Assembly (NCBI GenBank): GCA_031308135.1
Contig: JAHLJT010000631.1
Location: 223,085,654-223,149,653, forward strand
From: Acheta domesticus
Lineage: Eukaryota; Arthropoda; Insecta; Orthoptera; Gryllidae
DNA: 64,000 nucleotides
Direction of reading: 5' to 3'
In this document: positions 30,931 through 44,232 of the stretch, piece by piece
Numbering within the stretch: position 1 is the first letter of the stretch
How the letters are laid out: the number at the start of each line of letters is the position of its first letter
The notes under the pieces: generated by a model
The model's database searches: none
Told to the model about the DNA's origin: nothing
The model's input: the letters and a program-made list of their open reading frames with translations, nothing else
Translations under genes and position numbers: made by a program

Positions 30931-33129
30931 TTATTTAAATTGATTATGTCTAGTATTTCAAGTTACCAGGGTCATAATTCACTGTTTACGTTCTGTGCAT
31001 TACTGTATATCCACCTTTGTATCCACTACTGTATGTATTTTCATTTTCTATTTTTTTTTTAGAAATAACATGCTCATTGTTACTCTTAAGCATTATTTTA
31101 AAGCAATAGCTTTAAAATATATCCTTATATTGAAATATACCTTTCTCATCGTCTCATCAAGAATGTGGTTGTATTTATGGCCTGTTCCAAATTTATATTA
31201 AGATTTGGGCGCCAGAAACAGGTTACATTAATTACTACCAAAATTTTCCCATCTAATTTAAACAAAATTGTATAAACATCCAGCTAGCTTGGGTCGATGG
31301 GTCCGGATACAAATACTCGCTATCGCCTCGATAGCCGATTACCTGATCTGCCAACTATACAGTATGGCGTGTAATCTGAAATGTAATAAGTATATGCTTC
31401 CAACTAATTAAAGATTATGATTGACAAATGAAAACTCCTTTCATTTCCAAAGAACAAAATTCAATAATTTATTTAACGTTAAGTTTTAACAATTAATTTT
31501 ATGGTCATGACCTTTTAAATAAGTTATCTCTTTTGTACTGCAGTATTTCTTTACCGTTTTGCTTGCCGACGCTCCGTAGTCGCTTCTCACTTGACCGTTG
31601 TTAGTTCCAAGTTTCGCTTCTTTCTTCCGGTCTTGCGCTGCTGCTGACACGTCCAGTCCACACTGCATAACTATTTATCGGTTCTTATCCGATGCTCCCA
31701 GTTCCTAATCTTTCCCACTGGTTATAGAAAACATTAAAGTTCAACTGCAATATCCGAAAAACTGTGCAAGTCCTCCGCGAATTCACTTATGGCAAATAAT
31801 TCTCAGAGTCCGAAAAAACTATTACTTCTCTCACAAAAAATATACAAGTCCCACTTTCCTAATATAATGTCCGCAAACGATCTTTACACCACGTCATCTA
31901 CTAGCAAAATCCGCGATCTTCACTCCACGACACCCAGAATCAGAATGTTCTGTTCAATGCGTTCTTTAACCCTTTATGGTTCGGTAAGCGTCTCTCATTC
32001 TATTTTTTCAAAACACAGCGGCAAAATTAGACTGTCTAATCTTCATTAGCCAACCCGTGCGTCTCTTACGAACTCAAGTAGCCGCGACCTCCGTCAGTCA
32101 TTCGTTTCTGAACCAACCACATCTTATCTTCTTTAGCTATCTAGCCCGCATCCGGACATCTTCAAGGCCTGTGTAGTTTATTGACCTTGCCAACCTCTGC
32201 GCTGTCGTTGCTAAGGCCGCATACCGCCATATTGCATACCCATTTATCCACCCCATGTACAGCTAATATTGTTAAATAAAATTTGTCATATTCTGGTATA
32301 TCACAATATATAAGAAAAAATATTATTTAATTCTATCTAACAAAAAATTGCAATTTAATAATTGATTGATCACCAGGAATGTTATAATCTTCAAATCATA
32401 GAAAAATGAACAAAATCATGAGAGCAATCTCTCACATTCAGATTGACATAAAAATAGAATATGTGGCAATTTCAAGAAGGGTAATGTTTAATAGTACATT
32501 TGTAACCATTTTTCCTCATTATGAAACTGAATGAAAGAGATCAACGAGCAAACTTCTGTGACGATAGGTTACGAACAATCATAAGATAATCATGGATATT
32601 GGTTAAATAGAATGCAAAGGGCTTTATATTTTTATACGATGTCGTAAACGACTCTACACTCTTGTCAGAAATTAGAACAGAAAATAATCATGATTTTTTT
32701 AAGAACAATATGTTTTTGCTTTGAGAGAAACGTCTTATTCAATTAAACATAGTTAATAAAAAATAGTTTATTGGTGTCATCATCAAACAAAAACCATTCA
32801 GCATCAAAATTTTGTGTTTAGCACAACACTAAATTTGTGATTACATGGTAACAAAGCGAATTACATTATTAGCCTTACAAGCAATTATAATACTTGGTGT
32901 CGAAATCTAATATGTATAATTTGTTGTAGTTTCATATTTCGGCCTGTCATATACCGAGAACAAACATTTGCAATATAATACAAAAGACAATATTATTCGA
33001 ACTGTATATGACCGTCATGTTCTTGCCGATTGCTCTTTAAATTTACGCGCTATATTTCGAATTGCGCATCCTGATTGGTGGTCCCCACTCCTAGATTGGG
33101 TCTCATCCCCCACCCTTCATCGATTTTCT
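30931..33129. other. Gene-free stretch
   Basis: AT-rich; no gene supported. The region 31500-32260 is less AT-rich and resembles unique or very old repeat DNA. Confidence 0.5.
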
Positions 33130-33270
33130 CCTTTGCCCCCGAGTTGCCCGCACGCAGCTCCTGAGGTCAGTGAAAGTGCAAAATGCTGTGCAGGTCTGGT
33201 GTAAGGTATGAGGTTAGGACAAGGAGGAGGAAGGAAAGATCGCGCGCGGTCCTTGGACCGTTTTTAGGGT
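33130..33270 (+). mobile_element. SINE body fragment
   Basis: CAGCTCCTGAGGTCAGTGA, GTGCAGGTCTGGTGTAAGG and the following purine-rich piece match, in reverse complement, the body part at 30720-30780. No head or tail. Confidence 0.4.
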
Positions 33271-34794
33271 TCTGTTCCGCCATTCGCCTGATGCTCCCGT
33301 AAATGTACTTCGCGGCTATTAGCGGATGCCGCGAGCCATGTCGTAAAATGCCTCGGAAAAAATGTAGTATTTAGTAACTGTGAGACAATAGTGTAAGCTT
33401 TGAGCGTACTCATCATTTCCGCGTTAGAACTGGTCTTTCTATCGTTTCTCTCTGCCGGGAAAAACCAGCTGAAACTTTTGCGGTCTACGTCTCACCACTG
33501 TATGTATTATGTGCTTTCGCCCTGAATGGTCCACAGTAAATTATGAAAATAAATATTTGACTGGAATTACATTGATTTTTATGAAGCTGAAACCGCCAAT
33601 GTTACAGCAGTCTGAATACTTAATGACGCACTTTTACATCACTTGTAAATGACGCTCTTTTCCCAAAAGTTCTGCGATTTGAAACATGCCTTCTTTTGTA
33701 GGACTCTTGGAAACCAAATATAAATAATAAGCAATTCATGTAAATAACTTCTCAAGGCTTGGCTTCGTACATCTATAGTTATATTTATTGCAGACGCAAT
33801 TTTGAATGATTCAGACCTCAGTGTATGGTGCGGACAGAATTTTCGTCGCTTAGAGCTAGGTGTCCATTTCAGTTTCTGTCAGAACGAGAAATACTATTCG
33901 GTGTTATCATGCTTATTTACGAGAACAGCCTGAATCATCCGGAACTCCTTATATGTGTATTGGACATCGCTGCGAATTTGGTGTTCTTCACTTACAGTAT
34001 CGGCGGCCTCTTGAAATTCTTTGGTTCACCTGACACCGACAATACAATCAGCATTACGGAGAACATGTAGTATCTATCTCTACACTCACTATGGTCTTGG
34101 AAAATATGATTCACTATGAGTTGACTATGGCATCTGACGGTTTGTAATTGAATATGTTTTGGAAGTATCTCGAATGAACCAAGATTCATTAAGAAACAGG
34201 TCAGAACACACAGGGACTTCTTTGTATGGTAAAGGATTAATCGAAACTATTCCTAAGATGGACGTAAAATATAATTATTTGTACCACAGCTTATTTCGTA
34301 ATGTAGTAGTAATGTAGTTGTCATCGGTAAATTTTATAGAAAATTGCGCTAATATCGGAAATCTATTCACGCCTTTTATCTTCCTCAGTATCTCACTTTC
34401 CAAGGCAGGCGCCTCCTCTCAATTGCATCAGGGTCAGGTTCCCCTCGCTCTCTTTTAGCAGTTAATCCTCTCCCACTTTTGGCTACCTCAGATCGGGACT
34501 GAATCTCGGTCGGTGTTTCGGGAGAAGGAAGGGGGAAGTTTCCATTCACGAGTAACGCAAATAGATGTCTCACCAGCTGAGATAAAACCGCGAACACAGG
34601 TGAACATAGAAGAATCTTCGGAACTACGCATGTCAAGTGAGAGGGGGAATAAGAAACTGACAATAGGGGGTTACGAATGTTTCCACAAATTTTTGAATGA
34701 TGGTTTTCAAATTTGGCAGTCCCCCAAAATGTTAACCACATGCTTCTTGAAAACAGATTTACGTGAAAGTGATTATAATCCACTCTAATTCCAT
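33271..34794. other. Gene-free stretch
   Basis: No supported gene. The frame at 33825-34070 has a hydrophobic stretch but no convincing homology (see rejected items). Confidence 0.45.
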
Positions 34795-35265
34795 CGGCTA
34801 AGGAGTCTCAGGTCACTGGTTTCATTGCAGTGCCTCTGCCAGGGAAGTCCTAGTATTCTAGTCCTGACGATCACAGAATTTTCGACATTAACTTGATAGG
34901 TCGAATTCAGCAGTCAATAACAGGCGAATGCAGGAGCAGAATCCTAACAAAGAGGCACGCACCGCTCGTGATCCTTTCCTTCCCTTCCTTGCCCTATTTT
35001 CACCCCTTTCTTACACAACCTTAGGACTAAACCTACACACAGTAGTGCTCTTACATGCACTACACTATCACACTTGTCGGGAGACCAATGGGAAGATTAG
35101 GGCTAGTCCTGGCTGGGGCAGGTTCCACTGGTGGAAGATAACTGTGTGTAGGAAATCTCCCTCTCCTAAATCGACATATAGGTCGGCCCCGAATACCACC
35201 AACCGCCAGGATTACTGGTTTTAGTAGTTGACGCGCTCGGAAACAGAAACTAATCAATCAATTAA
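34795..35265 (+). mobile_element. tRNA-derived SINE (copy 2)
   Basis: Collinear with the copy at 14636: head (GGTCACTGG ... GCAGTGCCTCTGCC), ACATGCACTACACTATC, GGTGGAAGATAACTG and tail with GTAGTTGACGCGC. Box B is degraded. Confidence 0.7.
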
Positions 35266-36007
35266 CGGCCACCAAGTTCAATGATATGGAAGAGAAAGGA
35301 CGATCTTGGAAGCACTAATACCAGTGCGAGCTCTTCCTTGCGCTCACCAGGAAACTTCACTTCCTCGCACAACCGAACGGGATGCAATGGGGTTTTTGGG
35401 GCTAGTGAAAGGCTTGAGAAAAGTTGACTGCAGGATACAAACGACAGCCCCCACTCAGCAGAGCCTCATCCAAGGCAACAGCAGGAGCGCGGGGCGAGGG
35501 CGGTGCGGCCCAGAAGCAGGCGGGAGCGGCCCTGCTCATTGACTTGCGGTGGGTTGCCTCATTTGCGTTTCATGATGCGCCGCCCGCGTATTGCGTGCAC
35601 TTCCGCCGGGCGCAGCCAGGGGGCGGGGCTCGCTGGGAGCGGCCAGAGTCCCTAGGCACAGAGAGTAGTGCAACAGCCGCCATTTCATGTCCACTCGCCA
35701 GACAACCCCATCAGGCACCAAACAGTAACTGAAGGGAAATTAAAATAATTGGTGACGTAATGCAGATTTTTAAGAATATTAATATTGGGTTGAGAGATAT
35801 TCATGGTTCTCAACACCCAGACTACCACACATTTCCAATTTTCCAACAACTGGATATAAAATGGCGGGATTGGAGGAACAACAGAATGCGCTACTCTTTG
35901 TATGTAGTGACTCTAGGAGGGGCAGCAACGCCGCCACCGTAGAGCAACCCAGCTTCTCAGGAAGCCCTCCCCGGCGCAGTTCAAGCGAAGCGTCGGGTGA
36001 GATGATT
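35266..36007. other. Gene-free stretch with GC-rich patch
   Basis: A GC-rich patch at about 35470-35720 generates overlapping reading frames on both strands with no recognisable domain. Confidence 0.45.
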
Positions 36008-36512
36008 GGTTAATTGATTGTTAGTGATTCCGGGCGCGTCAACTACTAAGGTCACTAGTCTCGGAAGTGAGGTGCACGTTTTTTTCCTCGGGGGTGGGGT
36101 TATCTTCCTCTGCTATAGATGGTGAGATCCGTCGCCTATCAACCCATTTCCCCAACCAGGTATCTCTCACCAGCAGGGCACCGCCTCAGCCGCGACAAGC
36201 TCTTCTGACGGATCTCTCGGCATGTGTGGTAGTGTAGCACATGTTAGTGTAAGTACGTGTAAGTAAGAAGTGACGATAGGATAAAGAAGAGGAAGGAAGG
36301 ATCGTGCGCGGAAAACAACGAAAACCTACCGATCAGAGAGTCGGTCGCTAGAATTCTCCTTCGGACGGTAACTGAATTCGACGTAGCTCACAAGCCAGTG
36401 TCGAAAATCCTGCCGCCGTTGGGACCCGAACCCAGGACCTCAAGGTCATTGAAATATTGAGGCACAGCAGTGTCATCAGTTGAAGCGCTGAGCCACCTGT
36501 GCCGTGCATTGT
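36008..36512 (-). mobile_element. tRNA-derived SINE, full-length reverse copy
   Basis: Read on the minus strand, the tRNA-like head at about 36512-36420 has box A TGGCTCAGCGC and box B GGTTCGGGTCC. The body includes GAATTCTAGCGACC, and the tail is CTTAGTAGTTGACGCGC. It is the best-preserved member and the reference for the other copies. Confidence 0.78.
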
Positions 36513-38436
36513 TTGGGTTTCCTTGGGAATCCCTCAGCCTCGCTTGTACTTCATCTTTAAACCCAATTCATGGTCGCCATTAAAGTATCTCATCGCGACT
36601 GCCCTACCGAGAGGGCAGATGGCATGGATGAGGTAACCGGGCTGCATATCAACTCTGAGTCGTTACCGTGTAATTCAATGTTATAATGTAGCAGAGATGT
36701 ATGCAGACGGTGTCAATATTATTGATGTTTTCTGGACGCATTGGCTGTTTTGTAATGGAAATTTGTTTCCTAAATGTTTCTTCCACATCTGCGGCGAACA
36801 TTTTCTGTGGGATTTGGAAACAATTTACATTAAACCAGGGACTATCCTCAATACCACTTCGGAAAACTTTAATAACACACACGTTATATGAATTGGAAAT
36901 TCCTTAACTTCTTTATTTGAGATAGACGATACGTAAATTTGTTTAACGGTATAAATCACTAAATAAATGTATGTTTTTATGCGAACATTTTGATATCTAC
37001 ACCACAAGTTTCCATTCACATTACTAATTATATAAATATATATTATATCGTATTTTCGACGGCGTAATTTAAAAAAATATTGAGAATATTTTTTTTTAAT
37101 TTAGATTCTTAAAAAGCAACTTTTTGACAATTATTGTATTATCATTATCAGTGTCTGAAATTTATTACATATACAACAATGAGACTAGAGAACAACAATC
37201 ACAGTAGTTAAATATTGAAACAGAATTTCTTACCAACTTTAAAATAAAAATATTAACGATTGAAAAATACTACTCAGATGGTGCACCGGTTGTTTAAGGT
37301 TACTCCACAACCGCGCACCACAGTGACACCGATTTTCGACTTTTCAGATATACGACACTTTTATAAATCTACACAAATAACCACAACCATATAACCATAA
37401 CCATAACTATAGCAAACTAACGTATTATTCATACCTTACTATTCACAATAACCAAATCATAACTCTTCGGGTAGTGTGGTATACGGGGTATACCACAGGT
37501 GGGAACAATGCACTGGAGCTGTGGAGTGTTCTAGCGGCTGAGCGGGCAGGGGGCTCAGTTAGGGGAGCTGGCGTTGGCCGGTTGGAGGAGAGAGAGAGGG
37601 GGTGAAAAGCAGAGGGGCGGCGAGTTTGTCGGAGCTAGCGAGAGGAGACGGTGCGCAGTGGCCACAGAGGTTGGACGTGTGAGAGAGGGAGCGGAAAGTA
37701 AGGCAAACCAGTGGATTTGTGACCGGTGTGTTGAGCGTGTGGGTGAAGCGGCCGTCGGAGGGGGCGTCCGAGGCAGCCCTGTGGAGGCAACATCATGAAG
37801 GTGGCAGATGGACCCCAGGAGGAGCCGGCTATGTAGCAACGACGACGAGCATACTAACAGCTAAGTGAACAGGGGGGGAAAGGGAACAAAATCGTCAGAG
37901 TGTGCATGGGATAAACAGTTCATCTTAAATTCAGATATCTGAAGGGAACATAAATTAAGTCATGACTTAACATAGCGCAACGCACACCATAGGGTTTCAA
38001 ATCGAGTGTACGTTGTTTTTTTCTGATAGAGTATGTTTGCTATATTTTCACTTTGTTTGCATGTTCTTGTCCAGAATACAGAGTTTTCTTTGTCTTTCAG
38101 TGTGTGTTTTGTTGTCATTGTATTCATTATTGTGTGTTGACGATCCACTAGTACCTAACAACCCACAGGTGCTCCCAACTGGATAGAGAGGGAAGAGAGA
38201 GAAGGGGGGGGGGAACGCACTAGCGATTTTTTACGTATGATAGGTGGGCGTAATAACCCCCGATGGTGGTGCCGACGGGTAGGAACGGGCATCTACCCAC
38301 AGATCCCGTACGGGGGTGGCTCGGCGGCCTGGTAAAATAAATAATAACGTCGCAGACATTGCCTGCGACGAAAACTTATCTCACTCGCCTGTAGCAGTAC
38401 TGTCACAGTAGGTGACAAAATTAGCAGTGTAGGTAT
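36513..38436. other. Gene-free stretch with hairpin and GC-rich island
   Basis: A perfect hairpin sits at 37475-37497: TGTGGTATAC, loop GGG, GTATACCACA. It is followed by a purine/GC-rich block at 37540-37870. A GGG run region is at 38195-38210. No gene supported. Confidence 0.5.
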
Positions 38437-38910
38437 TAACTAGTGGTCCTGCAGAACGGCACAGACTTTCCCGAATTAGTTTTCAGTTTCCTTTGGTCCT
38501 ATTGGGACTTGACACATACTATTGCCAGCTGCCATCTATTGCCGCCGATATAACATTTTTTTGACATTTTCTTAATTTTTCGGTTCCTTAATAATAGAAA
38601 GGAAATATTATTTTAAGAATATTAAAGAACAGTAAAACCTCGTTCTAAATGGCAATTTTCTTTGAAAAGTTTGGAGCCGTTTTTAAGAAAATGGCGTTTA
38701 AGCCCTACTAAAAGTGCGAAATTTGTTTGAGTCTACGAAAAACTTCATTTGAAGTCATTTGAAGCACTTACACTCACAAATACAATAGTGTTCACAAATT
38801 GTTGGTAATGTGAAAATCAAAGGTGTGAGAGATTTAAAAAATACATTTGTGTAATTTTTGAAAAAACAAACCAAATTGACCTTTACGTCATATTAAATAC
38901 AGGATTTACT
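38437..38910 (+). mobile_element. Fragment of the 42354-43976 repeat family
   Basis: Starts TAGTGGTCCTGCAGAACGG and continues collinearly with 15780-16260 (CAGCTGCCATCTATTG, AATTTTTCGG, TTTGGAGCCGTTTTTAAG). It matches the reverse complement of about 43450-43976. Non-coding. Confidence 0.6.
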
Positions 38911-41397
38911 AACGATAAGTTTTGGAAAGAATTGTGTTCCATGAAAAAAGTCAATACAATCCAAATTTTTGTTTCTTTGATGTAAATGTGTGAGTATCGA
39001 AAGGAGAAAAGTTAAGATGGGAAGTTTTTTTTATTTTAAATCTGTCAACTATTAAATAAGAAAGCATAGGATTAAAATTTTTTGATTGTCAGTACCAAAT
39101 GTGTGTGTACAAAAGTGTTGTAGTTGTAAGACATTTTTCTTACAGACAGGGTATTTGTTGTGGAAGTGTATGTTTCTTGCATATAATGTCTGTACAGAAA
39201 AATTCTGAGATTATAGTATAACTGGTTTAAAAAATTATTGACTTCGAGTAATTTCATGAAAGCCAGAGTGCAAAGTATCAATGAGCCTGAATCCTCTATT
39301 TGTGTATGTGTGTGTTAGACTATTCTGACTGAGCTAGGTTGAATAATTGAGGATATAAAATTCTCCCCCACGAGAGTCGGTCATAGTATCTCCGTGTAAA
39401 GGAGTGAAACAATAGTAGTTGTAATAGATGCAGCGCGGTGGGAGGTTCCGTGCTGCGAATGCGACTACATACAGGATCAGTACAGGTTTGAGGGGATTGT
39501 TTCTTTAGAGGCAAATGAAAGGCAATGTACTTGTGAATGAATTTAATTTTAATCCTTGAAAATAGATAGTTATACATATAGGTAATTTAGCAGTGAGCTG
39601 GAGGACCAATGAATCTTTATATAGTTTAAGTTACTTTTTTCTTGAAGTTTACATTTACTCACAGATTGATGATAGCGTACAGCAAACACCAACCCAGGTC
39701 AGATGGCTGAGTGTGTATGCAGTCGGCTGAGATTGGCTGCAGATGATACGGCTGGTGGCCTGGATGTCAACATGGGCGCGTACTCGATTGCTGGAGTGGC
39801 CCGGCAATGTAGACTTGGCCAGGTGAAGACTAATTCACGGGTAGCCCGAATGCAGATCGCGGCCTGCTGGCCGCGCTGATTGATTGCCGGAGCCTTGATT
39901 GGCAAAGCAAGGACAGCTGACTCGTTCGCAGGCTGTCTGACGAGTGGAGCGAGCGTTGAAACTCGTCCGGTGTATTGACAAATGTGTCAATGATAGTTGA
40001 TTGTCTCGTAGAAGCTGACGGTAGTGGTTTGACCGTGATAGTTGATTGTAGTAGTTTCAGTAGCGGCATAGAAACGACTGATAGAACTGATTGAATGAAA
40101 CAGTTGACTGAGTTTGACTGAAGAGTTTGTAGTAGTAGCATAGAAATGACTGTTAGAAGTTGACTGAAGATGTGACTGAGTAGTCTGACTGAAGAAGTTT
40201 CTAGTAGTTGACTGAATAGAATAGTGGCGCGTGGGAGCGAAGTTGATGTGTTCATTGAAGCGTGTGTATCTGAGTGCAGAGGGGGAGGAGTCACGTGACA
40301 TTTGTAGCTAGCCTATGACATGCGGCGAGACGCAGGGTGCCGCGAGAGTTGCTCGCTATTTGCTGTTATTGTCTGAAGTGTGTCATGTGACTTTGGCGCG
40401 TCACTTGCGGTGCCCGCGATGGCTGCATCTCATTAGCAATGTTTGGGACGTTTCTCACGGGAACTGCGGTGCGCCGGTTGAAAGACGAGGGCGGCCGCGT
40501 GGGCGTAGCGCGGCTGCCTTGCAGATGTGTCCGTTGTCAGCGAAAGCTAACGTCAATATTGGTGCGGGAGGCACGTAGCGATATCTATGAATGTTTGTAA
40601 ACACATCTGGCCGCCGAAGGCTGAGTAGAGGGCAGGTAGATGGTTAATGGCGTGAGGAACCGGCCGCGCGCCGGCGGAGGCTTAGCCCTGGGTAAATTAC
40701 CCGTCGCCCCTTCCCCGGTCTGCAGTACAATGGGTCGGCGGACGCGGCAAAGAGGGCTCAACGAGAATTGTTTTATTGCCTGAACATCTGTGTTTCACTT
40801 TTAGATTTTTGTATGGACGTGCTAGACTGCCGTGAGAGGTTTTGAGGGTGGAGGCAGCCGAAGAATGCTGGCCGCGCGGGTGAAAGACAATTTGGGGCTG
40901 CGCCCCGCTAGCGAATTTCCTCGTGATTGTTCGCGAGATTGAACAGTACTTTATGCTAATATTTCATAATGTTAAGCTTTATTGCATGAGTACAGGTTTT
41001 GAAAACGAGCGACGTTAGGACCGAGTCTTCAAATTTGTACTAAAGCAATAAATGAACATTACAAATGAGTTACATACGCTATTTTTTGTATAATGCCATT
41101 ATAAATTTATAAGAGAATCAAACTTAATTTTCAGAAACAACTTTCCGGTGATGTCTCAGATACTTGAGGTCCGTGCGAGAAAACGGTGGTCGGCTTTTGT
41201 GTTCACCTCTATCTCCCCTCGATTCTCTCACTATGATTGGGTGAATGTGTGATGACGCAATCATACACGCCGTAAAATCTAATACGTCATCATTTGTGCC
41301 GTACAACGTCCGATTATGAACGATTTCTTGCAATAGAAAAGGTCAATTATAATGAATACACAAAAATACACAATACACAAAACACAAAAATCCTTTT
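38911..41397. other. Gene-free stretch with short-motif repeats and GC-rich segments
   Basis: At 39980-40240 the words AGTTGACTG and related GTAGTAG/GAAACGACTG motifs recur irregularly. 40290-40920 is GC-rich and CpG-dense. Overlapping frames there lack recognisable domains. Confidence 0.5.
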
Positions 41398-42353
41398 GGG
41401 GCCGTCCATAATTTACGTAACGCTAATTTTGAGTATTTCACCATTGTGACGCACGCATAACGCGCGCTTGAGCTCCCCCTAAATAATTACGTAACGCTCG
41501 CGACTACATGCCTCCCCATTTACCGGAAGTAAAAATAAATTATATTTCAGTAAAAACAATTTGTATTAATTTTATTTGTGTTATATGTATTAAAATTTGT
41601 GGTAATTAAAGTCAGAATTAGTTGTCTACACTTAACAATGAAACTGATTGAGGACAAGTTTTGGGTGAAGGAAGAGCGCATTGACGTAAAAATGGCAAAA
41701 AAGACGTTCACACCCCACGTGAATGTCGCTAGGGGAGAGTCTACTACGCCAATGTAACTGGATTCAAGAATACAGATAAGTTTTAAATATGTTCTTCGTA
41801 ATCTTACAGACTGAATAAAAAATAATGAATTCCACTGATTGTAACAATTTACACAATCACTTTAATTTATTTAATTTTTCAAAAAAATAGTTAATATTTT
41901 CATACTCTACTGCCCAAAATTTATATTAGTGTAAAAGAAATATTTATATTAGCGAAATGTCTTCTACTGAATCACGAAACACTAGAGTACGTTTAGAAAC
42001 TTTTTTTTTAATTTTAATATTACACCGCTTTGTTGCTTTGATGTAACATTGGGCAGTTGTGTCAAGAAGTATTTCTTTGGGGAACATTTTTTTGAGGAAA
42101 GTGTTCATTGTAAAAGGTAAACCTGTTTAATTGTTAGAAATAGATAGTTTAATTAGTTTAGAAATAGTTTATTATTAAAATGCTCAAAATGTTCATCTTT
42201 GCACAAAATAAACATTATTTATTTATTATCGTACTAGTAAAATAATTATACAAGTAGGAGAATACAACTTTTAAAATAATAAATTCGGTGTGAAATGAAA
42301 TGAAGCAATTGGAGGGTGGCATGAAGCAGAGATGAACGCCGTATTTTGAACAT

Positions 42354-43976
42354 TTTTACTTTCCCGTATACGTACGTATACACGGAGTGATATACGTAGT
42401 ATAGGGAAAGTTATGTAATGCTGCGCGAAAAAATGGCCAATTTTCGGCGGAAAAAAATTAATTGCCGGGCCGTGAAAACGAATAAGTGGATAAAACCAGT
42501 TGCTAAATTAAGAAAAAAAATCCCCTAACACGTGGTGTAGCCAGAAACCCTGTTTTCTAGGTCCTTGATACCGAAAACCCAATTGAAAGGAAAACGTCCG
42601 TCTGTCCATCCGTCCGTCTGTCTGTCCGTCTGTGAACACTGCTAGCGCCTAAACCATACGTACGATTTCTTCCAAAATGGATATTCCCCGGTCGATCTAA
42701 TTCTAGTCAAAGCTTTGAGATTTTGAAAAAGAGTCTTCAAAATTTGGGGGTACTTTACATGAAGCCCCCGGGGATTTTCAAAATTTTCTCAAAAACGGCT
42801 CCAAATTTTTCCTTTAAATTTCTTGTATAAATGGAGTAAAATACACTTTTTAACATGGCATAGGTCCGATTTTCACGTATAGCTCTGAATTTTCGAAAAT
42901 TGTGAAAGTTTGACATTTTTTCGGCGTCTTTCTCCAACTACAAAATTGAAGATAGAGATTTTTTCTTCAAATAAAATTTGTTCTGCATATTGAGTTCTTT
43001 AATAAAGGTCATGCAAATGTTTTTCACAATTTTGGTAGTTTTCATGCAATATTGCGTGCAATATGTGCAATTTTAAAAAATGACAAAAACAAGATTTTCT
43101 CAAAAACGGCTCCAGATTTTTTCTTTAAACTTTTGGTGGGTATAGTGGTAAATGTACTCTATCAATGACATAAAAGCCATTTTGGTCTATCGGTTGGTTT
43201 TTTCAAAAATTACAAAAGTGTAAATTTACTTACTTGTCTCTCACGTCGATAATATTTACATTATCTGCGATTTTGTCACATTATTATATTTACGAGTATA
43301 TATGCTTTAAATAATGTCAAGTAAAGTTTCTCGAAAACACTACCGTTTTCTGTGAAAAGTAGCTCGAATTTCGGCATTTTTAGAAATGCTTAAACACCAT
43401 TTTCTGGTATATGGCTGCAATTTGTTTCTTGAAACTTTTGTAACGGATAGTGCTACTTACACTCTTTAGTATAACGTAAAGTTTATTTTGAGTTATTTTT
43501 TTGTTTTTTCAAAAATTATATAAATGTAAATTTTTGAAAGATCTCTCACATCTTTAATATGCACATTATCCGCAATTTTTAAAGTTTATTATATTTGTGA
43601 GTGTAAGTGCTTCAAATAACTTCAAATAAAGTATTTTGAAAACTAAACATTTTCTGTGAAAATGAGCTTTAAATTTCGCATTTTTAGTAGTGCTAAAACG
43701 CCATTTTCTCTTAAACGGCACATAATTTTTAAAAGAAAATTGCCATTTACAGCTAGGTTTTTGTGTTCTTTAATATTCTAAAATTAATGTTTCTGTTCTA
43801 CCAATAGGAAACCGAAAAATTAAGAAAATGACAAAAAAATGTACTTTTGGCGATGATAGATGGTAGCTGGCAAGAAAGAGTATGTGGCAATTCCGAATAG
43901 CTAGCGAAGACCCAAGAAAATAGAAAACTAATACGGGAAAGTCTGTGCCATTCTGTAGCACCACTAGTTACTTTTG
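42354..43976. mobile_element. 1.6-kb repeat with TTACTTTCCCGTATACGTACG and GTGGTGCTACAGAA ends
   Basis: The longest member of a family seen at 15652, 17855, 38437 and 61401. It begins TTTACTTTCCCGTATACG and contains a GTCCGTCTGTCC(N) run near 42595-42635 and repeated TCTCAAAAACGGCTCC words. It ends GGCACAGACTTTCCCGTATT when read in reverse from 43976. No coding sequence. Superfamily unknown. Confidence 0.65.
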
Positions 43977-44171
43977 GGAATAACTTTCTTGCAATTACTT
44001 CTTTCTTAAGAAAATTGCGGGCAGTGGCCAACCTAATCCCTCCTTATTTGTTTCTCTGGTATGATGCACGTTTGCCCTCTTTTCCTTTTACTTTCAATTT
44101 CGTTTTCCAACAACGATGATGTTTGTCTTCATTACTTCCCGGCTGTCCGGGTGACGCCGCGTCGTTGGCAG

Positions 44172-44232
44172 AAAGCCCGACGTTTCGCCTAACATGTCGT
44201 AGGCTTCCTCAGGGCAGTGACATATTGTATGC
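44172..44232 (-). ncRNA. Second hammerhead-like core next to the Penelope relic
   Basis: On the minus strand: CTGAGGA, a 5-bp stem (GCCTA/TAGGC, 8-base loop), then GAAACGTC. Stem II is better than in the motif at 12.3 kb, and an ATGTC lies six bases before CTGAGGA in both. Hammerhead cores with near-absent stem III are known from Penelope-like elements. Not demonstrated here. Confidence 0.35.

Noticed and set aside
33825..34070. Frame with hydrophobic segment vaguely like the seventh helix of a G-protein-coupled receptor
   Set aside because: No NPxxY-type motif, no other helices nearby and no clear splice context; likely chance.
34385..34788. Overlapping antiparallel frames of 91-132 codons
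   Set aside because: No recognisable motif on either strand; opposite-strand frames overlap.
40315..40578. 87-codon frame in a GC-rich segment
   Set aside because: Composition-driven; no domain, no splice signals tied to any neighbour.
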